Of a stretch of 59,896 nucleotides of DNA, positions 42,955-52,245 are shown piece after piece. The stretch covers positions 1 through 59,896 of the forward strand of contig VGOP01000012.1 of the NCBI GenBank assembly GCA_016875875.1. Reading direction: 5' to 3'. The notes below the pieces were generated by a model. It did not search any database and was not told the origin of the DNA. It saw only the letters and a list, made by a program, of their open reading frames with translations. Position 1 is the stretch's first letter, and each line of letters starts with the position of its first letter. Position numbers and translations under genes: made by a program. The DNA is from Chloroflexota bacterium (GTDB taxonomy: Bacteria > Chloroflexota > Dehalococcoidia > GIF9 > UBA5629).

Positions 42955-45384
42955 CTATTTATCGTGTTTTACCCATAGCCTATCACCATCGGTTATAAAC
43001 TCTATGGTTCCATGAGTCGAAGTTAGATAGACCCTCTCACTTCCCAGTCGCTCGGTCAATCTATTCACTATTTGGCTGTGAGGGAGACCGAATCTATTGT
43101 CAGCACCTACTGATATGGCTGCTACTTCGGGATTAACTGCGGCCAGGAACTCCGCGGATGTAGAAGTCAGGCTGCCATGGTGGGCAACTTTTAATACTGT
43201 GCTTTGCAGGCTGGCTCGGTTAGCAATTAGATGCCATTCAGCCTCACGGCCGATATCAGCAGTGAACAAGAAACTCACCTTATTCCAGTTCAATCGTAGC
43301 ACCCTACCATTATTGTCAATATTATCCGAAGTGCCTTGGAGCAAATGCAATGGAGGATGAAGTACCTCCAGCTTTATTCCGCCTCCTAGGTCGACCTCTT
43401 GCCCGGCATTACCTACCTCGTGTTTGATTTCTCTGTTGTCAACTAAGCTGAGCCATTGCTGACAAGTGGTTGAGTTACATACTATCCCGGGATCAATAAC
43501 CTGTAGCACCTCGTACTTCTGAAGCACTTCTATAAGGCCGGTCATGTGGTCGGCTTGTGGTTGAGTTAAAATCACTAAATCAATAGTCCTGTCCCAGAAA
43601 GGTAACTTTTTGCCTAACTCTAGACCTATTGCTTGAGGGCTTGGTCCGCCGTCTATAAGAATGTCCTGACGATTTGGCGTTTGGATAAGGATGGCATCCC
43701 CTTGTCCCACATCGAGTATGCTTACATGTAGCTTGTCGTCAGGCATATTTAGAAAGGCAACCCAAACCAAGATAGTGGCAATTAGAAGTGGGTATATGAG
43801 CCATTTCTTGGGGAGTTTTAAGGCAAGTCCGGAGGCTCTGCTTACCGAAGGACTTATTTTGAAAGCTGTCAGGTGGAAAAAGGCGACTAATTGCTTTCGG
43901 CAGTTGATGGCTGCCATGATTACAGCCAGAAAAGCATAGTAAATCCATATTTGCCAGATGTGGATACTGCTCAACTTGGCTGATGAGAATGGCAGGGCAT
44001 TGAAGGCTTGTACGACGAGAATGAAATAGCTGAGAAAAAGCCAGGCTATCCAGCCCAGAGCCTGAGCTAAGAATGGCGCTAAAAGCCCTGCCCCGGCGAC
44101 CAGGGCTGAAGTGATGATTATGCCTGGCAAAGCCAGCAGAGCGAAGAAAGTAGCCGGCAAGCCAACGAAGGAGACAACGTCAAAATAGTAGGTGATGACC
44201 GGCCAGGTGGCTAATATGGCAGCCAAAGTAACTGCAAAGCTATCGGCGATAAAATTACATAAAGACGCTGCAGTTCCTTCTCTTCCTATGGTGACCGCTA
44301 TCCCTTTTCTTGCCCAGGCTTGGAAGTAGGGCGCAAGGAAAATGAGTCCTGCCATAGCCAGGAAGCTCAGTTGGAAGCTGGCATCCCATAGAACTTGAGG
44401 CTCAATTCCTATCATCACCGCTGCAGCAAAGGCAAGGGCGGTCGAGGCGCTACGCTGCCTGCCAAGATATTCAGCTAGCAGGAACATACTTCCCATGACA
44501 GCGCCACGGACTACGGGCGGATGCATGCCTGTAACCAGAGCGTATAGCCAGATGGCTATAAGAGCCAGCCAAATATAAATGTAATAACGTCTGCCGAAAA
44601 GCCAGATACCAGCAGCGACAAGTATGCCTATGACAATGCTGATGTTGAGCCCGGAGATAGCTAGCAGATGGGCAGTTCCGGTTCTCGATAATGCTTGATT
44701 CAGAGAATATGGTATGTTGCCTCTTAAGCCGAGGAGAATGCCTTGGGCTAGCGAGGCTTGTGGTTCGGGTAAGGCAAGGATCAGACTCTGGGAAAGGCGA
44801 TTTCTCAGTGAATAAATCCAGGTCAAAGGCTTAAAACCTTTGCCAGTGTCTAGTATCTCTATTTTGGGATAATTTATAACCGAATAAATTCCTTGACGCG
44901 CTAGATAGCCTTTGTAGTCGAAGTCATCAAATTGCGGTGGTGTTTCCAGCTTGCCGGTTACTTTTAATATATCCCCGTAATCATATTCTTGATATCTGGG
45001 AACGCGTATTAGAGCTTTTCCTGATATTTCTTTTTTTGCGCCGTTTATTTGTATCTCACTGGCTGAGAGCTGGAGGGTAGAAGTTGTGTTCCTGGCCTCA
45101 GGTTCAGTGCACACCATTCCCTCAATTTCTGCCGTTCCCTTGTCGTTGTAGAATTGAAGGTGCTGCTCATTTATTACGGGCAGGCTTGATTGGAGGCGAA
45201 TGCAACCGCCAAGTAAAGCAAAAAGGCAGAATCCCGCTATAAGCAGTTGCTTCTTATACCGCGATAGGAAAGGGATGAGACACAGGGGAAGAAACCCTAT
45301 AAAAACAATACCCCAAGGCAGGGTGATTTTCGAGCCCAAGTATATGCCTGTTACCCAGGCGGTGCTGAGGTAAATAAGAGTCAC
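42955..45384 (-). CDS. comEC: ComEC/Rec2-family DNA uptake channel
   Basis: The 809-residue protein has an N-terminal OB-like DUF4131 region, a polytopic competence domain (SLILALPEPQASLAQGILLGLRG, then GTAHLLAISGLNISIVIG) with about ten hydrophobic segments, and a C-terminal metallo-beta-lactamase domain (ILDVGQGDAILI, DGGPSP, LTQPQADHMTG, KVAHHGS). ComEC moves single-stranded DNA across the inner membrane. In LTQPQADHMTG, a Gln-Ala replaces part of the common HxHxDH motif, as in many ComEC proteins. It follows comEA with a 5-base gap. Confidence 0.92.
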   Translation of the reverse strand: MTLIYLSTAWVTGIYLGSKITLPWGIVFIGFLPLCLIPFLSRYKKQLLIAGFCLFALLGGCIRLQSSLPVINEQHLQFYNDKGTAEIEGMVCTEPEARNTTSTLQLSASEIQINGAKKEISGKALIRVPRYQEYDYGDILKVTGKLETPPQFDDFDYKGYLARQGIYSVINYPKIEILDTGKGFKPLTWIYSLRNRLSQSLILALPEPQASLAQGILLGLRGNIPYSLNQALSRTGTAHLLAISGLNISIVIGILVAAGIWLFGRRYYIYIWLALIAIWLYALVTGMHPPVVRGAVMGSMFLLAEYLGRQRSASTALAFAAAVMIGIEPQVLWDASFQLSFLAMAGLIFLAPYFQAWARKGIAVTIGREGTAASLCNFIADSFAVTLAAILATWPVITYYFDVVSFVGLPATFFALLALPGIIITSALVAGAGLLAPFLAQALGWIAWLFLSYFILVVQAFNALPFSSAKLSSIHIWQIWIYYAFLAVIMAAINCRKQLVAFFHLTAFKISPSVSRASGLALKLPKKWLIYPLLIATILVWVAFLNMPDDKLHVSILDVGQGDAILIQTPNRQDILIDGGPSPQAIGLELGKKLPFWDRTIDLVILTQPQADHMTGLIEVLQKYEVLQVIDPGIVCNSTTCQQWLSLVDNREIKHEVGNAGQEVDLGGGIKLEVLHPPLHLLQGTSDNIDNNGRVLRLNWNKVSFLFTADIGREAEWHLIANRASLQSTVLKVAHHGSLTSTSAEFLAAVNPEVAAISVGADNRFGLPHSQIVNRLTERLGSERVYLTSTHGTIEFITDGDRLWVKHDK

Positions 45385-45389
45385 AGTTT

Positions 45390-45899
45390 TCAGTCCTCTA
45401 CAGTTATGAAATCTCTTATCCTATCTAAGGTGGATTCACCGATACCCTCGACCTTCAATAAGTCTTCGATTCTGCGGAAAGGTCCATGTTGGCTACGGTA
45501 GTCGATAATAGCTTGAGCCCTGTCCGGGCCGATTCCAGGTAAGGCATCCAGCAGCCAGCCTTCAGCCCAGTTTAGGTTTATTCTTTGCGGTTGAGAGCCT
45601 TCGCCAGTCCTGGGCACATAAATCTTGATTTTGCCCGTATCTGCGTCTGATATAAGTCCGGCAGCTTGGACAAGTGCCTCTATGGTGTCATCTTCTTTAA
45701 AGGGATAGAAACCTGGGTTAGCCACGGCGCCGCCGATGTAAATCTCGCCTTTATACTGAATTGGCGCAGTTTGGGACAGGGAAATCTCGACAGGCCTATG
45801 GCTGCTTTGCTTTACTGCAAGCACAATGCCGCCGCTGACGAGGCTGACCAGCAAAAAGGCGATAATGAATAGCCAGTATTTATTTAAATTACTTGACAT
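45390..45899 (-). CDS. comEA: ComEA-family DNA-binding protein
   Basis: The 169-residue protein has an N-terminal membrane anchor (YWLFIIAFLLVSLVSGGIVLAV), an SLBB domain (YIGGAVANPGFYPFKEDDTIEALVQAAG) and a C-terminal double helix-hairpin-helix (LLDALPGIGPDRAQAIIDYR, VEGIGESTLDRI). ComEA binds double-stranded DNA outside the membrane and passes it to ComEC. The pairing with comEC supports natural uptake of DNA, though pilus genes are not in the window. Confidence 0.9.
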   Translation of the reverse strand: MSSNLNKYWLFIIAFLLVSLVSGGIVLAVKQSSHRPVEISLSQTAPIQYKGEIYIGGAVANPGFYPFKEDDTIEALVQAAGLISDADTGKIKIYVPRTGEGSQPQRINLNWAEGWLLDALPGIGPDRAQAIIDYRSQHGPFRRIEDLLKVEGIGESTLDRIRDFITVED

Positions 45900-45954
45900 A
45901 ACAATCTCCTTGTCCTTACCTTATTATTATAATAGTGGTAAAATTTTAGCACAT

Positions 45955-46410
45955 ATGGTGGATTCAAAGTCGATAACAATCAACCGCAAGGCCTATCACG
46001 ATTACCATATTCTGGAGTGCCTGGAAGCTGGCATTGTCCTTACCGGCACCGAGATAAAGTCGATTCGGGCAGGACGGGTGAACATTCGTGATGCCTATGC
46101 TAAACCTGAAGGTGGTGAGTTGTGGCTGGTCAATGCCCATATTGCTGCCTACCAACCTGGTAGTTTCTACAATCACGAACCAAACCGCCCGCGTAAGCTC
46201 TTATTGCATCGCCGCCAAATTGACGAACTGGCAGGCATGGTAAATCAGAAAGGTTTGACTTTAGTGCCTTTGAAGTTATATATTAAAAGAGGAACTGCCA
46301 AGTTAGAGTTGGGTGTGGCTCGGGGCAAGCGGCTTCACGACAAGCGTGAGGCGATGGCCCGTAGGGAGACGGAGAGGGAAATAGGGCGGGCGTTGAAGAG
46401 GAAGGGCTAA
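45955..46410 (+). CDS. smpB: tmRNA-binding protein SmpB
   Basis: From ATG 45955 the protein has 151 residues; an upstream frame extension has no homology-like sequence. It has NRKAYHDYHILECLEAGIVLTGTEIKSIR, NAHIAAYQPGSF, RPRKLLLHR and the basic tail KRLHDKREAMARRETEREIGRALK. SmpB brings tmRNA to stalled ribosomes. A -10 box TATAAT (45928-45933) is close upstream. The tmRNA gene begins 23 bases after its stop. Confidence 0.95.
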   Translation: MVDSKSITINRKAYHDYHILECLEAGIVLTGTEIKSIRAGRVNIRDAYAKPEGGELWLVNAHIAAYQPGSFYNHEPNRPRKLLLHRRQIDELAGMVNQKGLTLVPLKLYIKRGTAKLELGVARGKRLHDKREAMARRETEREIGRALKRKG

Positions 46411-46433
46411 GAGCACTTTAAAAACCTGATTTT

Positions 46434-46780
46434 GGGGGCGTGAGGCTTCGACAGTGGAAGGCCTACAGGATAGCAGGTCGAGGTGCCATCCACCTCGTAA
46501 AACAGGTGGCAAAAGACAACTGCCGAAGCAGTTCCAATTGCAGCCTAATTAGGCTGCACATCCAACCTGACCTCACCCCGATGGGTTGGGATTGGGTGAC
46601 GAAAAGTCGGGGTGCTCCAACCTTGATGTCGATGGAGGTTGGCTAAGATTTATCGACTGGCCTGCCCTGAACTCGGTCAGCAGAGGCTGGCCAGGTGAGA
46701 TAAAAGAGCTGACTAAGCCTGTAGCAAGTTCTGGCAACCTTCTTCTGGACGGGGAGTTCAACCCTCCCCCGCCTCCACCA
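46434..46780 (+). ncRNA. ssrA: tmRNA (ssrA)
   Basis: The 347-nt gene starts GGGGGCGTGAGGCTTCGAC and ends with GTTCAAC, the paired acceptor CGCCTCC and an encoded ACCA. The 5' and 3' strands (GGGGGCG with CGCCTCC) make the alanyl acceptor stem. The tag frame probably ends ...GCA GTT CCA ATT GCA GCC TAA (stop 46546-46548), giving a C-terminal VPIAA. The stop lies in the hairpin GCAGCCTAATTAGGCTGC, a standard layout. The resume codon is not certain. Confidence 0.93.
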
Positions 46781-46790
46781 GATAATTTAG

Positions 46791-46823
46791 CGGGCTCCAG
46801 TATAGACTGGAGCCCGTTTTGTT
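46791..46823 (+). terminator. rho-independent terminator of tmRNA
   Basis: CGGGCTCCAGT (46791-46801) and ACTGGAGCCCG (46806-46816) form an 11-bp stem with loop ATAG, followed by TTTTGTTT. Confidence 0.9.
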
Positions 46824-46862
46824 TCCGAGTAAATGAGAAAGTAGTAAAACCTGTGTTTTCTG

Positions 46863-47912
46863 CTATCCTACAAGTATCTTTCCTTTTGGCTTGCTGATTA
46901 CTTCTCCGACGATGACTGCATCCTGTACACCGGCTTTATGCAGCTTGTTTACCAGTAATTTTGCGGTTTCAGGAGCCAGTACAATCAGTAGACCGCCGGA
47001 GGTTTGAGGGTCAAAGAGTATGTCCTGAATGTAATCAGGTACCTGTTTGGAGAATTCCACCATTTTGCCGTAGAACTCCCTGTTTCTACGCAAGCCACCG
47101 GGACAAAGCCCTGCCCTGGCAAATCCCTCCACCTCTGCGAAGATAGGGACTGAACTTGGATTGATTTTGATGCCTACACGGCTGTTCTGGACTAGCTGGC
47201 AGGCATGGCCGAGAAAGCCGAAGCCGGTTATGTCAGTGCAGGCATGAGCTCCTGTCTCCTGCATCAGTTCCGAGGCCTTCTTGTTTAGAGACGCCATATA
47301 CTTTGTCACCTTGGCTACTGTCTCTTTGCTGGCTTTGCCGGCTTTCAGGGCAGTGCTTATGATCCCAGTGCCTAAGGGCTTGGTGAGTATAATTTTGTCT
47401 CCCACTTTGGCTCCGGAATTAGTTACCATGCGTTCAGGATGCACCGTGCCGGTGACAGAAAGCCCATATTTTAGCTCGGCGTCGTCTATACTGTGTCCAC
47501 CGACAAGTGTCACACCAGCTTCTTTCATCTTGTCTAGTCCACCCTTGAGTATATCTTTCAGTATGGAGATGTCCAGCTTATTTATCGGGAAACAGACTAC
47601 ATTCATGGCGGTCAGAGGCTTGCCGCCCATGGCGTAAACATCGCTCAGCGCATTGGCGACAGCAATCTGGCCGAAATCGTAGGGGTCATCGACAATGGGC
47701 GTGAAGAAATCTATGGTCTGGATGATAGCCAGGTCATCGCTCAATTTGTATACGCCAGCATCATCCAGGCTTTCCATGCCTCGAATCACGTTCTTATCAG
47801 GTATCAGGGGCAAGCCGCATAGGACTTTATCCAGGTCACCCGGACCTAACTTGGAAGCTCAGCCGGCTCCGGTGACACTTTCAGTAAGGCGGGGTGGTAT
47901 CTTTTTGTCCAT
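46863..47912 (-). CDS. selD: selenophosphate synthase SelD, itself a selenoprotein (in-frame TGA)
   Basis: The true start is ATG 47912. After 17 codons ending GAG, a TGA (47861-47859) lies exactly where SelD has its catalytic Cys or Sec, followed by ASKLGPGDL, which matches the SelD active-site loop. Reading TGA as Sec gives 349 residues. Ordinary gene calling starts at 47813 and loses 33 residues. Later motifs include SLDDAGVYKL, NALSDVYAMGG, VGGHSIDD and DITGFGFLGHA. SelD makes selenophosphate from selenide and ATP for Sec synthesis. selA, selB and tRNA-Sec are all within 6 kb, which supports real recoding. Confidence 0.93.
47831..47861 (-). promoter_or_regulatory. UGA codon and bacterial SECIS-like hairpin of selD
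   Basis: Counting U of UGA as 1, AGGUC (15-19) pairs with GACCU (25-29) around loop CGGGU (20-24), with two more U-G pairs below. A G lies in the first two loop positions and GU at 23-24. The loop starts 16 bases after UGA, within the usual bacterial SECIS range. Confidence 0.75.
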
Positions 47913-47978
47913 TTGTGCGTATTGTAGCATTGGCTAGGCGTAGAGGCAATGGAATGTTTTCACCCGCACTTAACCATT

Positions 47979-48557
47979 CTATTTCGGTATACCTATCCAT
48001 CTTGGGGTTCTATTCATGTATTCACGGTAGGAATTGCCATATCTTTCCAAGCAGATTCGTTCCTCAGCAAATGCAAGGAAACGCCACAGAAAAATGAGCA
48101 CAGCAGCAAGCAGTAGGAAGGTCCATGATGCTGAAGCTATGCCTACTCCAATGAGTTGCACGAAAATACCTATATATACTGGATGTCTGGAAAATCGGTA
48201 TGGTCCTTTGGTGATGGGTTCGCGGGATGGGGTATTGGGCCAGGTCGCATAAGCAACCTCATAGATAATCAATCCTACCAAGCAGACGGCAAGACCTGCG
48301 TAAAACCATGCTGTCCCTAGTTGCAGCGGCAAGAAGATGGAGTAGAGTAAGAGGAGACAGCCTACTAGGAACCAGACCCACTTGATTCTCCTATCAGCCG
48401 TGTTATATGTGCCATCAGAGACTTTCTTGAAAACGGCCTTCAAATCATATTCTAGCACCAGCCAAACAAGAATGGCGACCCCATGAAGGAACAGGAATGC
48501 GGGCATGAAAATCCAGGCATTCCATATCCCTATTTTAAAAACTGGCACAAGCGACAT
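47979..48557 (-). CDS. isoprenylcysteine carboxyl methyltransferase (ICMT/PEMT)-family membrane protein
   Basis: The 192-residue protein has five or so hydrophobic helices. The C-terminal half has the family motifs GPYRFSRHPVYIGIFVQLIG and FAEERICLERYGNSYREYMNRTPRWIGIPK, which bind SAM and the lipid-like substrate. Bacterial members methylate lipids or other small molecules, and the substrate here is unknown. It lies between selD and selA without clear functional connection. Confidence 0.75.
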   Translation of the reverse strand: MSLVPVFKIGIWNAWIFMPAFLFLHGVAILVWLVLEYDLKAVFKKVSDGTYNTADRRIKWVWFLVGCLLLLYSIFLPLQLGTAWFYAGLAVCLVGLIIYEVAYATWPNTPSREPITKGPYRFSRHPVYIGIFVQLIGVGIASASWTFLLLAAVLIFLWRFLAFAEERICLERYGNSYREYMNRTPRWIGIPK

Positions 48558-48757
48558 TTTATTCTCTTAGCTTTCTGCGGACACAGATAGAGGCTAGCGC
48601 ATCACTTTGTAGCGTATTCTAACATTGGCCGAACCGAAGAGGCAAAGACCGGGCATGTATGAATACCTGCCCATAAACCCTCTGCCATTCTGAGCAAAAT
48701 GAAGAATCTTTGCTAGCTTTGAAACTCGGTCTGAGTATAGTAGAATATCTGTGCATC

Positions 48758-50137
48758 ATGGAGAGTGAACTTCGTCGCCTTCCCAGCGTGGATAAGGTCA
48801 TTTCTGATGAGCGAATCAAGCAGCTTCGTGAGATTTACCCACATGGCCTGGTTGTGGACTTGGTTCGCCAACGCCTTGAGCAAGACCGCATGGCTATCAC
48901 GCATGGTAATCCATGTCCTTCATTAGATGATATTGTGGACTTTATCTGTTCTCAGGTACGGGCATTGGAACAGCTCAGCCTGCGCCCGGTTATCAACGCC
49001 AGTGGCGTGATACTTCATACCAACTTGGGTCGGGCACCGCTTAGCAAAGAGGCGACAGTTGCTATGGAGATGGTTGCCACAGGCTACTGCAACCTGGAGT
49101 TTGACCTTGATAGTGGGGCACGAGGCTCTCGTGATGTTCATATCGAACAGCTTCTGTGTCAGTTGACCGGAGCCGAGGCGGCACTGGTAGTAAATAACAA
49201 CGCTTCTGCTGTGTTATTGGCCCTCACTGCTCTAGCCAAAAGGAGAGAAGTGGTTGTCTCCCGAGGTCAGGCTGTGGAGATCGGCGGCGGCTTTCGTATC
49301 CCTGATGTGATGAGACAGAGCGGGGCAAAGCTGGTAGAGATTGGCACTACTAACTGTACCTATATTTACGACTATGAGCAAGCGATTAGCCCAAGAACGG
49401 CAGCCCTTCTACGTGTCCACGCCAGCAATTTCAGAGTCGAGGGTTTTACGTATTCGGTTACTATTGAGGAGTTGGTGGCGCTTGGCGATAAACATGACAT
49501 TCCTGTGCTGGATGATGTGGGCAGCGGTTGCTTATTAGACACAACTAGGTTTGGGCTTGGTCCAGAGCCTACGGTGCAGCAGAGCATCTCTCTTGGTATT
49601 GGGATAGCTTGCTTTTCTGGGGATAAGCTCGTGGGTGGTCCTCAAGCCGGGGTTATCGTTGGCAAGAAGAGCCTTGTTAATAAGCTAAAACGGCATCCCT
49701 TGATGCGGGCACTCCGCATTGACAAAATACGACTGGCTGGTTTAGCCGCAACATTGGTTCATTATCTGAAAGACGAAGCATTGGAGAAAATTCCTGTGTG
49801 GCATATGATTTCAACTTCTCTGGATGAGGTGGAAGGACGAGCCAGAGTTTGGGCACAGACTATTGGTGACTTGGCTCAGATGATTGAAGGTGAGACCATG
49901 GTCGGAGGTGGCAGCTTGCCAGGGAGCACACTTCCCACCAGACTTGTTGCCATTGGTGAGAAAGGAAGCCACAGAGACTTAGCCCAATCCTTGGCTCAGA
50001 GGCTGCGGCACCATGACCCACCAGTTATCGGGCATATCAGCGGCGATGTTTTGCTTCTTGATCCGAGGACTGTTCTTCCTGAGGAAGATGATATCGTAAT
50101 GAAGGCACTGAGCAATGCAGTTGCTAGCTTGAAATAG
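48758..50137 (+). CDS. selA: L-seryl-tRNA(Sec) selenium transferase SelA
   Basis: From ATG 48758 the protein has 459 residues. It has the N-terminal tRNA-binding region (LRRLPSVDKVI), RPVINASGVILHTNLGRAPLS, EAALVVNNNASAVLLAL and the PLP-lysine motif FSGDKLVGGPQAG. SelA converts Ser-tRNA(Sec) to Sec-tRNA(Sec) with selenophosphate, as a large ring. It lies 92 bases upstream of selB on the same strand. Confidence 0.95.
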   Translation: MESELRRLPSVDKVISDERIKQLREIYPHGLVVDLVRQRLEQDRMAITHGNPCPSLDDIVDFICSQVRALEQLSLRPVINASGVILHTNLGRAPLSKEATVAMEMVATGYCNLEFDLDSGARGSRDVHIEQLLCQLTGAEAALVVNNNASAVLLALTALAKRREVVVSRGQAVEIGGGFRIPDVMRQSGAKLVEIGTTNCTYIYDYEQAISPRTAALLRVHASNFRVEGFTYSVTIEELVALGDKHDIPVLDDVGSGCLLDTTRFGLGPEPTVQQSISLGIGIACFSGDKLVGGPQAGVIVGKKSLVNKLKRHPLMRALRIDKIRLAGLAATLVHYLKDEALEKIPVWHMISTSLDEVEGRARVWAQTIGDLAQMIEGETMVGGGSLPGSTLPTRLVAIGEKGSHRDLAQSLAQRLRHHDPPVIGHISGDVLLLDPRTVLPEEDDIVMKALSNAVASLK

Positions 50138-50182
50138 TGATAATGTGATTTAGCTCTCTGCTTTTGGCACCAGTTGAACTAC

Positions 50183-50201
50183 GGAAGCTTTTTTAGCTTC
50201 C
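50183..50201 (+). promoter_or_regulatory. hairpin between selA and selB
   Basis: GGAAGCT (50183-50189) and AGCTTCC (50195-50201) form a 7-bp stem with a T5 loop, 28 bases before selB. It may tune selB expression or be a weak terminator. Confidence 0.3.
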
Positions 50202-50229
50202 CGATGAACGCGCGGGAGAAGCAAAAAGG

Positions 50230-52077
50230 ATGTTTGTTATAGGCACTGCTGGACACATAGACCACGGCAAATCGGTTTTGATACAGGCACTAACAGGAAT
50301 AGACCCTGACCGACTTCCAGAAGAGAAGGAACGTGGCATGACCATTGACCTGGGTTTTGCCTGGATGAAATTACCCAGTGGGCAGGAAGTCGGGATTGTT
50401 GATGTGCCCGGGCATGAGCGTTTCGTTAAGAATATGCTGGCTGGTGTAGGTGGCATCGATTTAGCCTTGCTTATCGTTGCTGCTGATGAGGGGATAATGC
50501 CCCAGACCAGAGAGCATTTAGCTATACTCGACTTACTTGACATAAGAAAAGGTATTGTTGTTATCACCAAGAAGGACCTGGTTGATGAAGAATTGTTGAG
50601 CCTGGTCAGGCTTGAGGTTGAGGAATTGATAAAGTCGACGGCTTTGGCTGAAGCTCCCGTCCTTGCTGTTTCTGCGGTGATTGGTGAGGGGCTACCAGAC
50701 CTAGTCGCAACTATCGACCGGATTTTAATATCTGCTGAGCCAAGGAAAGATATCGGTAGGCCTAGGCTTATAATAGATCGTGCCTTCACTATAGCTGGCT
50801 CCGGCACTGTAGTCACTGGAACATTGGTTGATGGCTCGCTGTCGGTGGGGCAGGAAGTTGAGGTAGTCCCTCCGGGGCTCAAAGCCAGGCTGCGAGGACT
50901 GCAAACTCACAAGACTCGCATTGATGTTGCTAAACCGGGCAGTCGTGTAGCAGCCAACTTAGCTGGAGTGGCTATTTCTCAGTTGGAGCGTGGTGATGTG
51001 CTCACCTCTCCAGGCTGGTTAATGCCGACAGCGAGAGTGGATGTAAAGCTTCGCATGCTCTCAGGCCTCAAACATACTCTGCGTCATGGTTCTGCTGTTA
51101 GCTTTTTTACAGGTGCTGCCGAGATTATAGCCAAAGTTCACCTGCTGGAGAAAGAGAAACTAGATTCTGGAGACATTTCCTGGGCTCAACTCGCCTTGGC
51201 TAAACCAGTGGCATTGGTTAAGGGTGACCGTTTCATTATCCGTTCACCCATGGATACCTTGGGAGGTGGTCAGATTGTTAATTCGCACGCTCCGAGACAT
51301 CGTCGATTCCGCCCAGCAATTATCCAGAGCCTGAAGGTTAGGGGAGAGGGTGCGGTAGAAGATGTCATAGTTGCTACTCTGGAGGCGAATCGACCCCTAG
51401 AATTAGAGAAACTGACAGTTCAATGTAATCTGGCAAATGACGAAGCCCATAAGGTTGTTGATGAGCTCATTAAAAAAGGAAGGATTGTGGCGGTAGGGCA
51501 TGGAGGACAAAATCTTCTTTTTACCAGTTCTGGTTGGGAACGATTGACTAGAAAAGCAGAAGCTGTAGTAGAAAGTTATCATCGCAAATTCCCGACTCGT
51601 TCAGGCATGTCTAAGGGCGAGCTTAGCAGTAAGTTAAAGCTATCGCCAAATTCCCCAGCTTTACAAAGGCTTTTCGATGACGGTGTTCTAGTTGAAGAGG
51701 GGGCAGCTGCCCACCTTCCTTCTTACCGAGTTAAACTTTCCCCGCAGCAGCAGGCAAAAATTGATGCTTTCCTTCTTGTTCTAGGCCAGAATCCTTATTC
51801 TCCGCCTGGTGATATAACACTCGAACCTGACCTGCTCAATTTGCTTATCGAACAGCAACAGGTGTTAAAGGTAAGCGATGGTGTGGTCTTTTCTGTCTCT
51901 GCCTATAACGAAATGGTGGATAAAGTTATCGCTTATGCCAAGGCAAAAGGTAAAGTGACCCTCGCCGAAGTACGGGATATGCTGGGCACCAGCCGTAAGT
52001 ATGCCCAAGCACTTCTAGAATATATGGACGAGAAAAAGCTCACGCGCCGGGTCGGTGACGAGCGGATACTAAGGTAA
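50230..52077 (+). CDS. selB: selenocysteine-specific elongation factor SelB
   Basis: The 615-residue protein has an EF-Tu-like G domain ([40 protein letters not shown]). Beta-barrel domains follow ([15 protein letters not shown]), and then C-terminal winged helices (about 360-615, [14 protein letters not shown] and [32 protein letters not shown]). The winged helices bind SECIS hairpins. AGCAAAAAGG precedes the ATG. Its stop nearly meets the end of the readthrough frame of the convergent zinc-ribbon gene. Confidence 0.96.
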   Translation: MFVIGTAGHIDHGKSVLIQALTGIDPDRLPEEKERGMTIDLGFAWMKLPSGQEVGIVDVPGHERFVKNMLAGVGGIDLALLIVAADEGIMPQTREHLAILDLLDIRKGIVVITKKDLVDEELLSLVRLEVEELIKSTALAEAPVLAVSAVIGEGLPDLVATIDRILISAEPRKDIGRPRLIIDRAFTIAGSGTVVTGTLVDGSLSVGQEVEVVPPGLKARLRGLQTHKTRIDVAKPGSRVAANLAGVAISQLERGDVLTSPGWLMPTARVDVKLRMLSGLKHTLRHGSAVSFFTGAAEIIAKVHLLEKEKLDSGDISWAQLALAKPVALVKGDRFIIRSPMDTLGGGQIVNSHAPRHRRFRPAIIQSLKVRGEGAVEDVIVATLEANRPLELEKLTVQCNLANDEAHKVVDELIKKGRIVAVGHGGQNLLFTSSGWERLTRKAEAVVESYHRKFPTRSGMSKGELSSKLKLSPNSPALQRLFDDGVLVEEGAAAHLPSYRVKLSPQQQAKIDAFLLVLGQNPYSPPGDITLEPDLLNLLIEQQQVLKVSDGVVFSVSAYNEMVDKVIAYAKAKGKVTLAEVRDMLGTSRKYAQALLEYMDEKKLTRRVGDERILR

Positions 52078-52245
52078 CTAATACTGTTTTATTAGTTGAT
52101 CGTTGTCCTCAAAGAAATACCAGGAGCCATTATATTCTGAGTTTATAGGGCAGGTTTTAATGACGCTCCACATCCCATTGCCTATATACTGAGCGGTAAA
52201 AGTCGGTTGGGCGTCCTCATACTGAGGACAACTTGGGCTAACTCA
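52078..52245 (-). other. in-frame readthrough extension and SECIS-like hairpin after a TGA (candidate Sec codon)
   Basis: The zinc-ribbon gene stops at TGA (52245-52243). The same frame stays open for 54 codons to TAG (52080-52078) and reads like protein (QPTFTAQYIGNG, then WSVIKTCP and WYFFEDNDQLIKQY). GUCCUC (52229-52224) pairs with GAGGAC (52218-52213) around AGUAU, a 6-bp stem whose loop starts 19 bases after UGA and has G in its second position. This geometry fits a bacterial SECIS. A nonsense mutation remains possible. Confidence 0.5.

Noticed and set aside
46440-46646. 68-residue reading frame inside tmRNA
   Set aside because: It lies wholly in the RNA gene and has no ribosome site or protein-like composition.
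46434-46780. Genomic island inserted at tmRNA, as in some Dehalococcoides
   Set aside because: The tmRNA is intact, ends in CCA and its terminator, and has no recombinase next to it.
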